Assembly: GCA_036346225.1 (NCBI GenBank)
Contig: JARFIW010000942.1
Span: 2,005,001-2,069,000 of the forward strand
DNA length: 64,000 bases
Direction: 5' to 3'
DNA from: Platerodrilus igneus
Lineage: Eukaryota > Arthropoda > Insecta > Coleoptera > Lycidae
The translations under genes and the position numbers were made by a program. Positions 1 to 12,430 of the stretch are shown here, piece after piece (within the stretch, counting starts at the first letter, position 1; each line of letters opens with the position of its first letter). The notes under the pieces were generated by a model. The model saw nothing but the letters and a program-made list of their open reading frames with translations, did not search any database and was not told the origin of the DNA.

Positions 1-1264
1 TGCTCGCTCCCCCAATCTGATTTAGTGATATCAGTTTATTTGGACCGTTAATCGCGCCTACAATTTATTAATTAGTAACACCTTGGATTGCTGAGTTACT
101 ATACGGTTTGGAATGATAAATCACTTAAAAATGGAACTGAACCGCTCTAGATGCGGTCAACGAAATATTAATCACCCTTTATATTCTCTCGAGGATCCCC
201 TCGAGATAAAAGCTTTTTTAACTCTAATATTCTAATAATCAACGATTAGCGAATAGTTTCTCACTACTCTATCTGAGATTCAAAATAATAATCATTCCTA
301 AATTGAATACACGCGGGTATTTATGAATTTGTGGTTCTTTGTTATGCTTTCTGGAGCTTTAAAATGTTCATAAAGAACCTTGGAGTACTCTTAACCCATC
401 AATTTCCTTTTGAAAGCACCCTTATTGATGTGTTAAGGTCAAGTTTTCTACATAATATCCTAATATTATTTCCTTATTTACAAACTGCGTTTAAATTTGA
501 CCTACTTAAACATGCTTGCAATAAATTTATAAAAATATTTATTACTATTAACTAACGTAATTTAACTCCTCTTCACACGGACTTGTTATCAAATTACTTT
601 AAAAATCGTGATTTACAAAATTTCCTGAATAGAATTTTGATTAGTTATTTAATTAAACTGTAAAACCCCTATGTGTTGATAAAAAAGATGGTGGGCTATT
701 CCAATCTGGCGATGCCTCAGCATATTTATTGACACTATAAACCATAAGCGCCCATATTGCCGTGCGGTGCCTTTGGTCGGGGCACATGTCATTATAGTAT
801 TTACTTTTAATTTGAATTAAAAGATGTTACAACTTGGTGGACATTAAGTATATAGATATATATTTTTAAATTGTTCTTTTATGTGAATTTATATTATTTA
901 AAAATTGAATTATTGAAAACAATCCACTACATATTGTTTTGATTGTTTTGTTTAATTTTATTTTGATTGAGGTTAAAAATTAGTTTGAGGTAATTAAATT
1001 ATGTTTGCGAAGATTCTTGTACTATGTAAATCCTCTGGAATATGTTGAATCAACATTGTTTTCTTCGTGGGTTGTTTTTCCTTTCTGTAACATGTTTTTT
1101 AATCAGAGGTGTGTAAATAAAATTCCTTTGTGAGGTTTCCTTTTTCTTTCTTTGTAACCTACCCCACTTTGTGATGTTTTAGCTAGCACGACACTCTTTG
1201 GATTCCTTTTTTATTGCAGTATTCGGGGCGGACGATTTTCTTTGGTTACTTTATTTTGCTTTTT
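1..1264. other. No gene recognised (upstream AT-rich DNA)
   Basis: AT-rich DNA with only short, low-information open frames. A short hairpin with 8-bp arms (TCTCGAGG / CCTCGAGA) lies at 187-206. Untranslated or first exons of the downstream GON4L gene could lie here but I cannot identify any. Confidence 0.5.
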
Positions 1265-2745
1265 TGTCTGCACGGAATACCATAACAATGTTACATTCTT
1301 AACTAAGCTGCATCAATGTAAAAGTCTGAATACTAATTAATTATATGTAAATAATGAAATATATGTCAACAGAATATGTTGTATCACTTACAACTTATGG
1401 ATCGAGAACAAGGCTCAGCCAACCTTTTTAGTGCAGGACAAACTTGGGCGACAGAAATCCATGTATTCAACTTTCGCTGACAGAAAGTATTCACTACAGA
1501 AACTTTCACAATGTAATGACAATTTTATTGAATGCATGGGTACTTTTGTGTTTGCAGCTTGCTTCCTGCAAATTCTATTTCAAAGTTAGCGTTATGAATT
1601 ACTGTAAACCTGTTCCCATGCCCAACGATAGTGAATACTCGACTAAAGATAAAAACTTGTATTGAAAGAATTGAAAAAATCTGAATGCCCCGTACTATTA
1701 TGCATGGTGGTATTTATAAGCTATATTATTTTAGAGGATTTCCCAATTTCTTCTGATCATATGATTTGTATGATTTGAACTGAACTTAAAGTTGAGATTA
1801 AGAATTTTTTTGGTGCATGTATTTCCACAGTTACTATTTAATATCGACACGTACCTCGTTGAATTGGTCAGTACGCCCTCAATTTTAATCTAATTTTTAT
1901 GTATTTCTGTCTAGTTGAATAATTTACATTGAGTTCAGGATCTTTAAATGCGTAAGAAACTTTACAAATATACTTCCTTATGTTTGGTAGTTTATGTAAA
2001 TGTGTTGGTTTTATTATTTAATTTAATATGTCTACAGTAAAGTCCAGGTTTTAATTGCTGATTGTAAAAGAATGTACTGGGTACTTTTCCTATTAATTTC
2101 CGTAGTTTACATTAATATTATAACATGTAATCCACCCCAGCTTCTATAAAATTTTAAGGCATTTTGCGCAAGTATCATTTTAACTAACTTAAATTAATAA
2201 ATGCTTTTCTAAATACAAATGTATGCTTGATTAATGCATTAGTGTAATAGATTGTCAGCATTAGAAACATCTCGCCCTTTATAATTTTCCAATAGTTTTG
2301 GTAAAACATTGACCTTCCAGTTTTTCTTTTGGCTAATGCCATACCTAAAATTGCATTTTAATTTTGATATACTTAACTCTATAATGTAATTATCTAAAAT
2401 ATACCTTTGTTTTTGTGCGGTTGGCTATCCGCAAATTGCCAATCGGAATGCAAATGAAATAGAACCTTTACAAGATTAGGTGGGAATATGCGGGCAGGCA
2501 AAATGCAAACAATAAAACTCAATCTCGTAGTCTAGGGTAGTGTTTATTTCTGCTTTTGCATTCCCTTTTACTAACATTAACTGCAAATATTACAAAACTC
2601 AATATAGTTCATTTCTGACAACTAAATTAAAAATAACCACGGCTTTAATATATGCCAACCTTAACTTATTTAATTAGTATTCAGACTTTTACATTGATGC
2701 AGTTTAGTTAAGAATGTAACATTGTTACGGTATTCCGTGCAGACA
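1265..2745. mobile_element. Non-autonomous DNA transposon with about 80-bp TIRs
   Basis: The segment is bounded by inverted repeats of about 80 bp. The left arm, 1265-1344, starts TGTCTGCACGGAATACC. The right arm, 2666-2745, is its reverse complement with only a few mismatches (for example CCATAAC against CCGTAAC). The 1.48-kb body has no convincing transposase frame, so the element is probably a MITE-like derivative mobilised in trans. No clear target-site duplication is visible next to the arms, so the superfamily is not assigned. The alternative is a simple inverted duplication, but the position of the arms exactly at the segment ends favours a transposon. Confidence 0.65.
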
Positions 2746-3469
2746 CTCGCAGTAATACACACCTCAGAAGTGTAGTTGGTTTTCCGAATTCCAGTACTGA
2801 AATGATCAATTTAAGCTCATATAAATTACCTCCATTATTTGAACACTCACGTGTCACTTCCCAGGATTAGCATATTCAAATTGGCTGATGTCCTAAACCA
2901 ATTGAAATAGAAAACTTTGACACTTCAATAATGCGTGTCCACAGTACATTCCCCGAGTAACATATTTATGCATATTAAAATCATTCTAATCTAATAATTT
3001 ATGAAATAACCTCACTCGGATTTAGCAAACAAAGACAGTTACTTTACGTTTATACAATAAATAATAGATTTATTAAATACAAGAAATGGAAACTGGTTAT
3101 GCAGTAATTGAAAAGGCATATCGCAGGTTAATTCACTTAACACGTAACAATCGTGGCAAAAAAGTAGTTTTTTCCAAATTTGGACAACTACTTATAACCT
3201 AAAGATCTTGGTGACTAAACAAAGCTAAGAGCCACCAGAATTTTCCTGAAACAACCCGCACTAAATCAGGAAATGGAAAAAAAGAGAAGTAGTTACTATT
3301 TAATCAATTACCTCAATATTGCTTGCACAGTTATTTTTTACCCCAATTCCTGTCAGCAACACATTTTGTCGGAAAGCAAGACACTTTTCTTAACCAAACA
3401 TCTTACAACTCTAAATAAGTCTGAAGATATAACATAGTTTAACTAGCACCCTTCAATTTTCTTAAATCT

Positions 3470-4560
3470 TTTATTATATACGTTTTACAAAACGGGTAAG
3501 TATCCAACTTTTACCCTGTCTATTTGACATCTAAATCAAACGAATTTTTCAATAATTTTCCCTAACTGCCCTAACAGATTTTAAATTTAAAGTCAGTTAC
3601 CTTTCTTTCAACTTTTACTTTTCACCCAAGTTATATAAATCTTGTAAATCTTGATTTTATAATATCAAATAATTAAAATTTCATAAAAATTTTTGCCCAA
3701 TTATAAGAACAAAAAGATAATTTTCCAAGACAAGCTCAAAATATAAGTAAAATCCTGAGATAATTCCCAAAGATAACTCTGAGATAAAGGTAGAATTCCA
3801 AGATAATTTTCAAAGGTAATCCCAATATAAAGGCAATATCCCAAGATAATTTGCAAAGGTTTACTGTAGAGAAAGGTAAAATTTGAAGAAAATTTTCAAA
3901 AATCTCAAGTTAAAGGTAAAATCCCAAGGTACTTCTCAAAGATAACCCCAAGATAAAGATAAAATTCTAAGACAGAAACATAGATAACTTAAAACCACAT
4001 TCAGAGTGGTTTCATAGAACTGTTAAGAGGGTAGTTTTCTTGTGCCCAAAATGGAGGGTTGAGAAGCCATATCCGTTCTGTTGAACATACAGGGTACCAG
4101 CTTACCGTGGGTACAAGATCGGCTGCACCTCAGATGTTGAGTCGATAAGATATGCCATCATCAAACAAATTGACATGCGAACATTGCCACCGCTTAAGGC
4201 AAGGACAGTGGCGACGCGGTTCGCACAACATTTAATATATAATATATCTTACAAAAAAATTTACAAAAGTACAGGTAAGTATCTAAATCTTACCCTGTCT
4301 ATTTGGCATCTGAATCAAACAAATTTTTCAATAGTTTTCCCTAACTGCCCAGTTAGGTTCTTTCTTTCAACCTTTACTTTTCACCTAAGTTATTGAATCT
4401 TGGTTTCAAAATATCAGTTAATTAAAATTTTCTAAAGAATTTTGTCCAATTATAAGAAAAAAGATATTTTTCTAAGACAAGCTCAGGATAGAGCTAAAAT
4501 CCCGAGTTTATTCCCAAAGATAACCCCAGATAAAGTTAAAATCCCAAGATTGTACATTGT
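3470..4560. repeat. Direct duplication (3470-3785 and 4240-4550) with a minisatellite between
   Basis: Two diverged direct copies of about 310 bp can be aligned by eye. Shared landmarks in order are GGTAAGTATC, TTACCCTGTCTATTTG, TTTTCCCTAACTGCC, CTTTTACTTTTCACC, CCAATTATAAGAA and AAGACAAGCTCA. The first copy runs into a degenerate minisatellite (about 3750-3985) with a unit of roughly 43 bp built on GATAAAGGTAAAATCCCAAG and AAAGATAACCCCAA. The second copy keeps only one or two units. The intervening 4010-4240 is GC-richer and has no recognisable product. Confidence 0.7.
3750..3985. repeat. Degenerate minisatellite of about 43 bp, about five units
   Basis: Successive units repeat the order GATAAAGGTA, AATCCCAAGATAATT, CAAAGGTAATCCCAA with substitutions and small indels. 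Confidence 0.6.
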
Positions 4561-4781
4561 AAACTATAGCTGTAATTGTTTCGGTGTTAAATGGAATTAT
4601 TTCTTAATTTTATGTGAGAAATGCATAACATTGACATGTTTTCCCAGTTTGTAGTTTTAAAATATTTTATGAACCTAAGTTCTGTTCCAATATGTATGCA
4701 ACAAATAAACTGATGCTATTGTGGTTTTTAAGTTTAGGATTTTAATAGAACTGATTTATTGAAATATCTTGTTTCTGAACA

Positions 4782-4835
4782 CTACTACTACTATACTACT
4801 ATATACTATATACTACTATACTACTACTATATATG
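4782..4835. repeat. ACT/ATA microsatellite
   Basis: Imperfect run of ACTACTATACT and TATACT units of about 54 bp. Confidence 0.8.
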
Positions 4836-5064
4836 AAATCAGAATTGTTTAGGGTGCTTCAGTATTAATTTGTCCATTTAGGATTAACTTTTCTCTTCTT
4901 GCATCAAGTTTTTATTTAACGTTACAAAGTAAGTTTTTAAAGAAAAACTAGCAGTTGAAAGTAATTAAATCAAATTTCTATATCAAGTGTTCGTTGCTGA
5001 ATGAGTTCATTGCTAACTTGATGCACATTTTATATTGTTATATTTAACTTGTTTTAATTTTTAG

Positions 5065-5473
5065 AGTGAAGATGATCGTGATAGTTCAGTGTTTAGTGAA
5101 AATGATTTACGCTCAGTTTCACCTCCTACTCCATTGCAAATTCCAGAGTCACCACAGGAAGTCAATTGGAGTGACGATGGCGTCTTTAAGATACCGCCCA
5201 TTAAACCACAAGGCGAGACTGCTGAAGAACCTAATATTGCACTTCGTACAAGATCCAAGTTAAGTTTGAGTTCTACACCTCTTGAAGTAATTGCAGAAGC
5301 ATTTATTCCACCTGATATAACAACAGACATGTATGATATGGATTTTGTCGATGATGACTGGACAGACTTTCTAAAAAAATTTACAAGACCCTTAGATGAA
5401 GTGGCCAAACCTACAGATGATGAAGATCATGATCCTGAATATAATATATTAGCTGATGAGAGCGTTAATGAAA
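5065..5473 (+). CDS. GON4L: GON-4-like (GON4L / muscle wasted) exon, N-terminal acidic block
   Basis: Coding exon of a GON4L-type nuclear protein. The family is known as a chromatin/transcription regulator (YY1-SIN3-HDAC partner in mammals, histone-locus-body component in Drosophila). The acceptor is TTTTTAG|AGT at 5064 and the donor is GAAA|GTAAAG at 5474. The frame is open through 5487, but the donor ends the exon before the TAA. The translated exon holds FIPPDITTDMYD, then DDDWTDFLKKFTRPL, then DEDHDPEYNILADE; this order matches the conserved GON4L N-terminal block as I know it. No starting ATG belongs to this exon, because the frame is open upstream to the splice acceptor, so earlier exons must exist. 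It ends in phase 1 and joins the next exon across a 49-nt intron. The identification rests on recognised motifs, not on a search. Confidence 0.85.
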
Positions 5474-5522
5474 GTAAAGACATTTAATTTGTAATGCTCA
5501 TTGACGGTAATCATTATTGCAG

Positions 5523-5641
5523 GTGATTCTGAGGAATTAAGAGCTGATAAAGCTGTAAAAGTTTCCAAAAAAGAATTAAATGAATTGATAGCTGAATTAT
5601 TTGATTCGGTTGATTTAGGCGATGATCCAAATGAATATGAT
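5523..5641 (+). CDS. GON4L: GON4L exon, DKAVKVSKKELNEL helix
   Basis: The acceptor TTATTGCAG precedes 5523. The first two bases complete a serine codon from the previous exon. The exon encodes DSEELRADKAVKVSKKELNE followed by LIAELFDSVD, matching the family's conserved DRAV-RITKKEVNELMEELFE segment. I place the donor at GAT|GTAAAT (5642) because it leaves phase 0, which the next exon needs. A stronger-looking GTGAGT at 5695 would leave phase 2 and break the conserved downstream frame. If unspliced, the frame runs to a TGA at 5696. Confidence 0.75.
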
Positions 5642-5756
5642 GTAAATGATCGTTCACTTTGTGAGGCTACTGTTTTAGTGATGGTGTACTTGATGTGAGT
5701 TTACAGGTATGTTATTAACACTTTTGCAAGTAAATACATGCCACTTAATCTTATAG

Positions 5757-5969
5757 AATCCTCCAGGCTTCGATACAGCTTTTGCAAACGATTTTCCTAG
5801 GATACAACCTGCTTGTCCTATAGAGTATAATTTTACAATGCACATGGATCAAAAATTACTACTAGAGCAACAGATGCGACAACATGTCCAAATGTTAACA
5901 CAACATTTTTTGTTAACTTATCAATATCCTGAGTTTCATGGGGTAGCATTGACAGTTAAGGAATATCTG
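5757..5969 (+). CDS. GON4L: GON4L exon, QQMRQHVQMLTQHFLLTY block
   Basis: This 213-nt exon (71 codons, phase 0 to 0) lies between TTATAG|AAT and CTG|GTAAGT. It starts NPPGFDTAF and carries LLLEQQMRQHVQMLTQHFLL, one of the most conserved GON4L blocks, and ends PEFHGVALTVKEYL. Intron 3, which follows, is 11.5 kb and packed with mobile elements. Confidence 0.85.
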
Positions 5970-7722
5970 GTAAGTGTATTTTCTGTATTGTATTATAATT
6001 TTATATGAATATCGATGATTAGAAATGCTGATCTTTATAAAAGACTAATCGAATCCAGAACGTTCATGTCAGGCTAGGTCTTGTCAATTGAAGTTACGTA
6101 TAAGTAATAGAGAAGGACTAACTATCTTATGTTATGGAATAAATAAATTTATAGTCTCTATTTGGTCCTTCGAGGCAGATGTGCCTTAAGATTCCTCAAT
6201 ACTAAAATAATACGCATGGTCTTATATAATGCCATTACAATAATTTATCAGTTGTGCACTGTTCGACGTAAGATTAAGTACATTAATCAGTTATACATTA
6301 CTTTAATTTTATATTCTTTTATTTTGCAAAGAATTAATTTAACATTGGGGTTATAATCCTAGTAAGTGTAAAAATTCGCTTTGTATTTTCCTATAAAATT
6401 GAATTTGCCTGCAATATTTCATGTGTGTTAAAGTACCAGTTAGATTGGAGGGTACTTAAATATTTGATATGTCTTATCGTCGTTTATTCATTTTATAAGT
6501 TGCAGATTGTAATGGATTCACGCGTCTATTTTGAAACATTTTAAATATGGCACATTAACTAGCTTAGATAGTTTGTGTAACGAATTTTATATCTTCAAAA
6601 TGTCATTATTAGTTTCATGTCAATAATGAAAAGTTGCTTCAATGAACTGATTATTGACATAGGTGAACAGATTTATGCGCTAGAAGCAATTGTTTGCTCT
6701 TACACTGTATTAAGGAAAACAACAGTAATGCCAGCGGATTACATAAATGAACATTAAGTAGTAGAAAAGAATTTATTAATTTCAGTTGGTTAAATGAGCT
6801 TTCAGCAGGAAAACACACCGTAAAAATTTAAAAGCTTTGGCAGTTCACATCTAATAACATGGCTTCTTCAATGTAATATTAAATTAGGATACAGAAATAA
6901 ACAGGAAAGCTCCTAATATATTAAATACAAACGTTAATAAATATCGAGACTGTATAGCTCCTTTGCATTAAATTTAGAAAAATTAATGGATAGACACTGG
7001 GGAAATAACCGTTCATAATAATATGTGTATAAATTCACAGTAGGTCAAGAACCGCAATTATGTGAGATATACCCAAAAAGAACAAACCACAGACTCATAA
7101 TACAGCCATAAAATTAATGCATTGACACTGACAGAACGACATTGACCTCGGAGTCAGTATAGGTGAGATGCACAAAGTGTATGAATGAAATTTTGAAGAA
7201 GGGAAGAATTGAGTATAACGAATTAGTTTGAAGTAGTTGGCAAGTTAGTTAAGAAAGAAATGATGGTTAAGTAACAGCAGAAATGTAGGTAGTGGACCAT
7301 AGATCAACCCTTTGAGGTAGGTGGCCGGCGACAATTTACTCTACTGCATAACTAGACCAGAAACCTCAATCACATGTGTATCGTGAAATATATATTCGTA
7401 TTGGTTGGACCTTGGATTGTGATATTAGTCTATAAAAGAGTGATGTGCGAATTTCACTCTTCAACCAAAGTTGAAATTTAAATAGATGGAAGAGGGGGAA
7501 ACCTATTTGTCGATAGCCAATAAAGAAGTGAATCATTGGCTTTTTTGGATATGATAATTTTAAAAAAAAGAAAATGAAATGAAATTTAACTGTGAGTACC
7601 GTTTGAGCTTTTTTTGTGTGCTTACGATTTGGAAATAACATGTGCAATTGTAAATATTAGCTGTAAATGGTTCATAGTTATTTGATAAGAAATTAATACA
7701 CCAGTAGATAATTATTTTGTTC
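5970..7722. other. Start of GON4L intron 3, nothing recognised
   Basis: AT-rich intron DNA without coding signal. The short stretch around 7119-7170 (CATTGAC...GGTCAGTATA-like) has a weak relative at 22610-22645, hinting at a small dispersed repeat. Confidence 0.5.
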
Positions 7723-9546
7723 CGAATGGACCTGCACCTTGAAGAAGTTCTAGATTACTAGAACGGGTGGAATGTCTTACGCGTTCCAGTGATCTAAAGA
7801 GACAAATTATAGGTTCGACCAAGTTTAGGGTCTTTAGAGAGGAACCAGACTAAGACAGATCCCCGAAACAGGGCAGTTGCTTTTTCGGTACTTAGATTGG
7901 CAGATACTATAGGGGTTGGTATGGCATTCTATGACACTACTGCGATGTGGAAGGCAACGGGAAACCATCACATTACCTCCCAAGTACACAGCGTACTTTA
8001 ATTGTTATTAAATATGATGGCATCCTCTGGGGTAAAATATTCTAGAGTTAAAATAGTCTCCCATTTGGATCTCCAGGGGACTACGGAGGATGTGATTGGA
8101 AAGTTTAGAAAAAACGTCAGGAACATTTTGCACGCCGTATTGTGGAATGTCAGAAGTATGAGTAAGTAGGTAAGTTTTAGAACGGAAAAATTGAAATGGA
8201 TAGGTTAGCATTAGACGTAGTAGCGATCAGCGAAGCTTGCTGGCCAGAGGCAGGGAATTTTTAGAGTGGAGACTTTAGAGTAATTCATACAGGATCAGAG
8301 GCAGGAAATACAGGTGTGGAGATAGTTATGCGAAAAATGATAGGACACTGTGTAGAAAACTACTTACTAAAGAATGAAAGAACACTCATGGTTAGATTAG
8401 AATCTAAACCGGTAAAAGTAATAATACAAGTATACATGCCTGCCTCTGGCTACAGTGAGGAAGAGGTAGAAGTGATCTACAAAGATATCGAAGGCATACT
8501 AAGATACGTAAAAGGACATGTAAATTTAATGATTATGGGTATTTTAATGCAGTGGGCTTATTTGGTTTAGGAACGAGAAATGACAGCGGAAATAGGCTAG
8601 TAGAATTTTGCGACTAAACCAATTTAACCATCACAAACACATTATTTCAACTTCATGCTAGAAGACGATACACATGGAAGATGCCAGAAGATATAGGAAG
8701 ATATCAAACAGATTACATTCTTGTTAGACAACGGTTTAGGAATCAAGTAGAAGCTACCAAGAAGCAGATAGGCACTGATCGCAACATCATAATTATGAAG
8801 GCCGCTCTTAAACTAAAAATTTGATAAAAGGAATGGAAAAAGGCATCTTGATTTTGAGAAACTAAAAGATGAAGATATCCACGAGATTTGAAAAAGAGTC
8901 AAATGAATTGCTGAAAGTTAGCGGAAAAATTTCTTATGCTAAGGAAGTAGAAGCAGAACAAAAAATAACATTAAATCCAGCTTAGACATGGCGGCCAGAG
9001 ATATTCTGGGATATACACAAAAAGAAGATAAGAAACAAACAATGGATATCCTGAATTTAATAGAAGACGAAAATATAAAAATAGATCAGGCGAAACAGGA
9101 AAACAGATATAAAGCCATTAAATGGGAAATTATTCGCAAATGCAGGAAAGCTAAAGAACAATGGATTGATGAAAAGTGCAAAGAGGTACAAACTAAGATG
9201 GAAATAGGAAAGACAAACGAAGCATACAAACTAATTAGAATGAATTTTAGCGAAAACTGTACAGAAAAAATATAAGGGACACATGAGGAAACGTCATACA
9301 AAATTTAGAGAAAGTGGTTAGATGGCAAGAATATATAGGGAATTTATATGTAGGAGAGGAACTAACAGCATAAGAACAGGAATCAGACATTGAAAAGAAT
9401 GACTTGGGATATCCGATATTTAGAGATAAGTTTGAATTAGCATTAAAGGGTCTGAAAAATGATAAGGCTCCAGGTACAGATAAGGTGCAATCAGAAACTG
9501 TAAAAGCCGCTGGACAAGCAATAACAGAACATCTCTTTCAACTTGT
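7723..9546 (+). mobile_element. RTE-like LINE copy A, 5' part
   Basis: Starts with CGAATGGACCTGCACCTTG, the same 5' sequence as copy B at 30342, and follows copy B through the endonuclease region. It has many stops and frameshifts. Remnants of the apurinic-endonuclease region (about 8130-8800) and of the linker before reverse transcriptase (8988-9275, MAARDILGYTQKE ... KAKEQWIDEKCKEVQTK) are readable. Similarity ends just after the start of the RT region (GKAPGTDK-like, about 9460-9546). The element is dead and lies in sense orientation in GON4L intron 3. Confidence 0.8.
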
Positions 9547-10892
9547 AAGCTTTATATTGTAACAAGTTTATTTTCCTGCAATATTTTGACATATATTTAT
9601 GTTAATATTTTTATAAAAGGTTAATTCAAGCCTAATTTCTCTAAACATTTTTACGTAATATTTATTACATGTTGTTAATCTAACATAAGCTTTAAAAGCG
9701 CGAGCATAAATTATAACTTAAGCAGTGACATAAAATACCATTTACAAGTGTCATTGTAAGAGCTCCCTCTTTCAATAATTATAAAGATCGTTGAAACTGT
9801 TGTCAAGCGGTAGTATACGTCAGAATACGACACTTTCACCTGAGCTGTTGCTTGAGAAGGTCATTCGTTCTTGTTGTAAGAACATGGCATCGGGTGATTA
9901 TACCTGGTGTTGGAAACATGTGAAGATAAAAGTCGATTTAACAATGAAATCGTCTTTGTTAGTCCATTCTATGTCGACGCTTCAGAGAATAAGTTTGCAC
10001 TAAACTAGGCGTAAATGAAAATGGTTGGCTTTAGAACAGCGGTAAGTATTATAGAGTTTCAGCGCCTTTGTAATTTAAATTTGAAGTGCAACTTGTTTGA
10101 AATGCAACTTATCTGAAATGTAACTTATTTGAAATGCAACTTATTTGATATGCAACTTATTTAATATGCAGTTTATTTGATGTGGCAATTTATTCAACGT
10201 GGATAATTTACTTGACGTGGATACACGTGATGTTCGTTTGATATTCTGTAATAAGGTTAATTAAATTATGTAGTTTTCGAGAATTCTAACCTGATTATTG
10301 TTAAAACAAGAAGATTCCAATTATCATTAAATATTTCGGAGATGGTCCAAATACAAGAGAATAGAAATTCATTTTGGTCAAGTCTATGATTACTAGTTGG
10401 AATGAATGAGGTTTGATTCTTAATTTTTTTGAATTAATTAACAGAATGCACAAACTGTGCTAGTCTTGGTTTAATTTGATTACAGGTGTAGCAGTGCATC
10501 TTTAACAATCAATATCGAGCCAGAAGGTAAGCATTTGTAAGGGTTATGTTCTCGTTATATCTTTTGTACAGCGGTATTTGAGTATAGGTTTCCGCATTCC
10601 CATTATACAAGCAGACTCAAATTAGGTCTTCATAGTATTCAAAAATTCGGTGGCGCCATATTCACTATATTTTTGGTCGTAATCCAACCCCGACCCCAAC
10701 GCATGTTCTACCCAAACAAATCGCTCAACTAGCCGCTTAGCCTTTGGAGGTTTCCTTATCTACGAGCCGTTTACCATCTAAACTAACCTTGAGCTCTTTA
10801 CAACATCAGGAGATCCTCGTTATTTATCCTTGTGCCTTTCAACTGGCAATATAAGAGTAAAAAAAAACCATTAGTAAGGCAAAACATAATAA
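9547..10892. mobile_element. 1.35-kb insertion interrupting LINE copy A
   Basis: The LINE sequence stops at about 9546 and resumes for a few dozen bases at 10893 (ATATGAAACAGGCGAGATACCC, compared with copy B at 32238). The inserted DNA begins TGTAACAAG and has no transposase frame. It contains a short 16-bp minisatellite and some AG...GTAAG-flanked stretches (for example around 10485-10528). It could be a solo LTR or a non-autonomous element; I see no clear TSD. Confidence 0.4.
10083..10178. repeat. 16-bp minisatellite, six units
   Basis: Six head-to-tail 16-mers of consensus GAAATGCAACTTATTT with one to four changes each. More degenerate units continue to about 10220. Confidence 0.85.
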
Positions 10893-10915
10893 TATATGAA
10901 ACAGGCGAGATACCC

Positions 10916-12430
10916 TTATTTTTTATAAAAGGGTATATATTCTTTTTACCCTTCAACTCATTTATCTCTACCTTTTGGATGCACTTGTCCAAAATAAAAC
11001 AATAGTTCAATTAAATCATAGGATGGTTTTTTAATCAAATTTATCTTTTTCTGTAGTAAAATTTTATATACAAAAAAGTACAACAATAAATAACGTGGTC
11101 TAATCTTTTAGATTCAGATATTTAAATATGAGAATTATGGTAATTTTTACGAGGAATCAAAATGTCAATAATAAATTAAATACGACCGTAAAGTTTTTAA
11201 ATACCCAAAATGCAAAGATCTGTTTACCTTGATTTACAAATATCTGTTATATATTCAATGCTGAATAACTTAGTTTTCGTAATTACTTATGTGTTATTGA
11301 ACTTGAATACAATACATTTCCGGATTAAATAAAGAAAATTCATAATTTTAATTATTTGCAGTAATATCAAATATAAGCGATAATTTATACTATAATGAAA
11401 TCCAAATGATAAAAGTCCAATCGAATTCCTTCTAAACAAATTAAAAAATGGCTACCATTTTAGTTTCAAATATTTGCCTTGCTGTCAAGTTATTCAGAAC
11501 AGCTGTTGTCAGGTCAGGTCCTTATGCTAACGCTACCTTAGCAACTGGTTGTACTTTGAACTTCATTGTAACAATACCTTGTCGAGACCACATGTGTTAG
11601 CTTGCGGTTGTTGGACAAACAAGTGACATCAGCGAACTTTCCAGATCTGCACCTTACAAAGCGTAAGTTTGAGTTGCTTCTTTTAAACTAACAATGAATT
11701 AAATGCATTACAGTATATTATACTGGACCATTATAGGGAACCATTTTCATCAATTTGTTGTGCAATCCATCGAAGTAAATCGAAACATAAAATCAATTCG
11801 TAAAACGAGCCATTCAATGTACATCAGTTTTGACTCTTCTTGAACCTATCCCAAGGCAAGATTATTTAACGGTAAACTGAGAAATTAAACATGATATCTG
11901 AACTCGTAAGTTCATAACCTTATAAATTGTGAATTAATGAAATTAAAAATTGGTAAACGTGTGAGTTATCGTTATCGGTATAGGTGAGGGTGAGCGCTAT
12001 AATAAAATCATTTAGTCTACCTTATTAATTATTTAACTTGCTTACCGTTATCAGAAACAAACAAAAGTCAAGTGCATTCTGCACTTGATTACGCTGTCAC
12101 GTTTATGGCCATGCGTAGATTGTTAGCTCGGACCTTATTGATCTCCATGATGTTTTTAACTGCAGCGAGTGGTTGAGCCAGACTGACCCTTCTGTCGACG
12201 GGATGCGCACAAGGCACAAAAATCGTTTGACATTGGAAATGCTGTTCAAATGACCAACATTTACGAACAGAGCCTATACTATTATTATTAATTAATATAT
12301 GTCTCGTAATTGGGCTATACGGTACTGATCTGAACTTTTATTAACATCATAAAATTAATTGTTTATTTGAGTAAAATGTGCAGTGTATTTTATAATTAAA
12401 TTTATAAGCTTTTATAATCGTCAAAAAAAT
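10916..12430. other. Second interruption of LINE copy A, unassigned
   Basis: This DNA replaces the RT core of the LINE, the part corresponding to about 32260-33005 of copy B. It holds a small hairpin (GGGTAT/ATACCC arms around 10910-10940) and a GC-richer stretch at 12060-12260. I see no gene or TIR. Confidence 0.4.
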
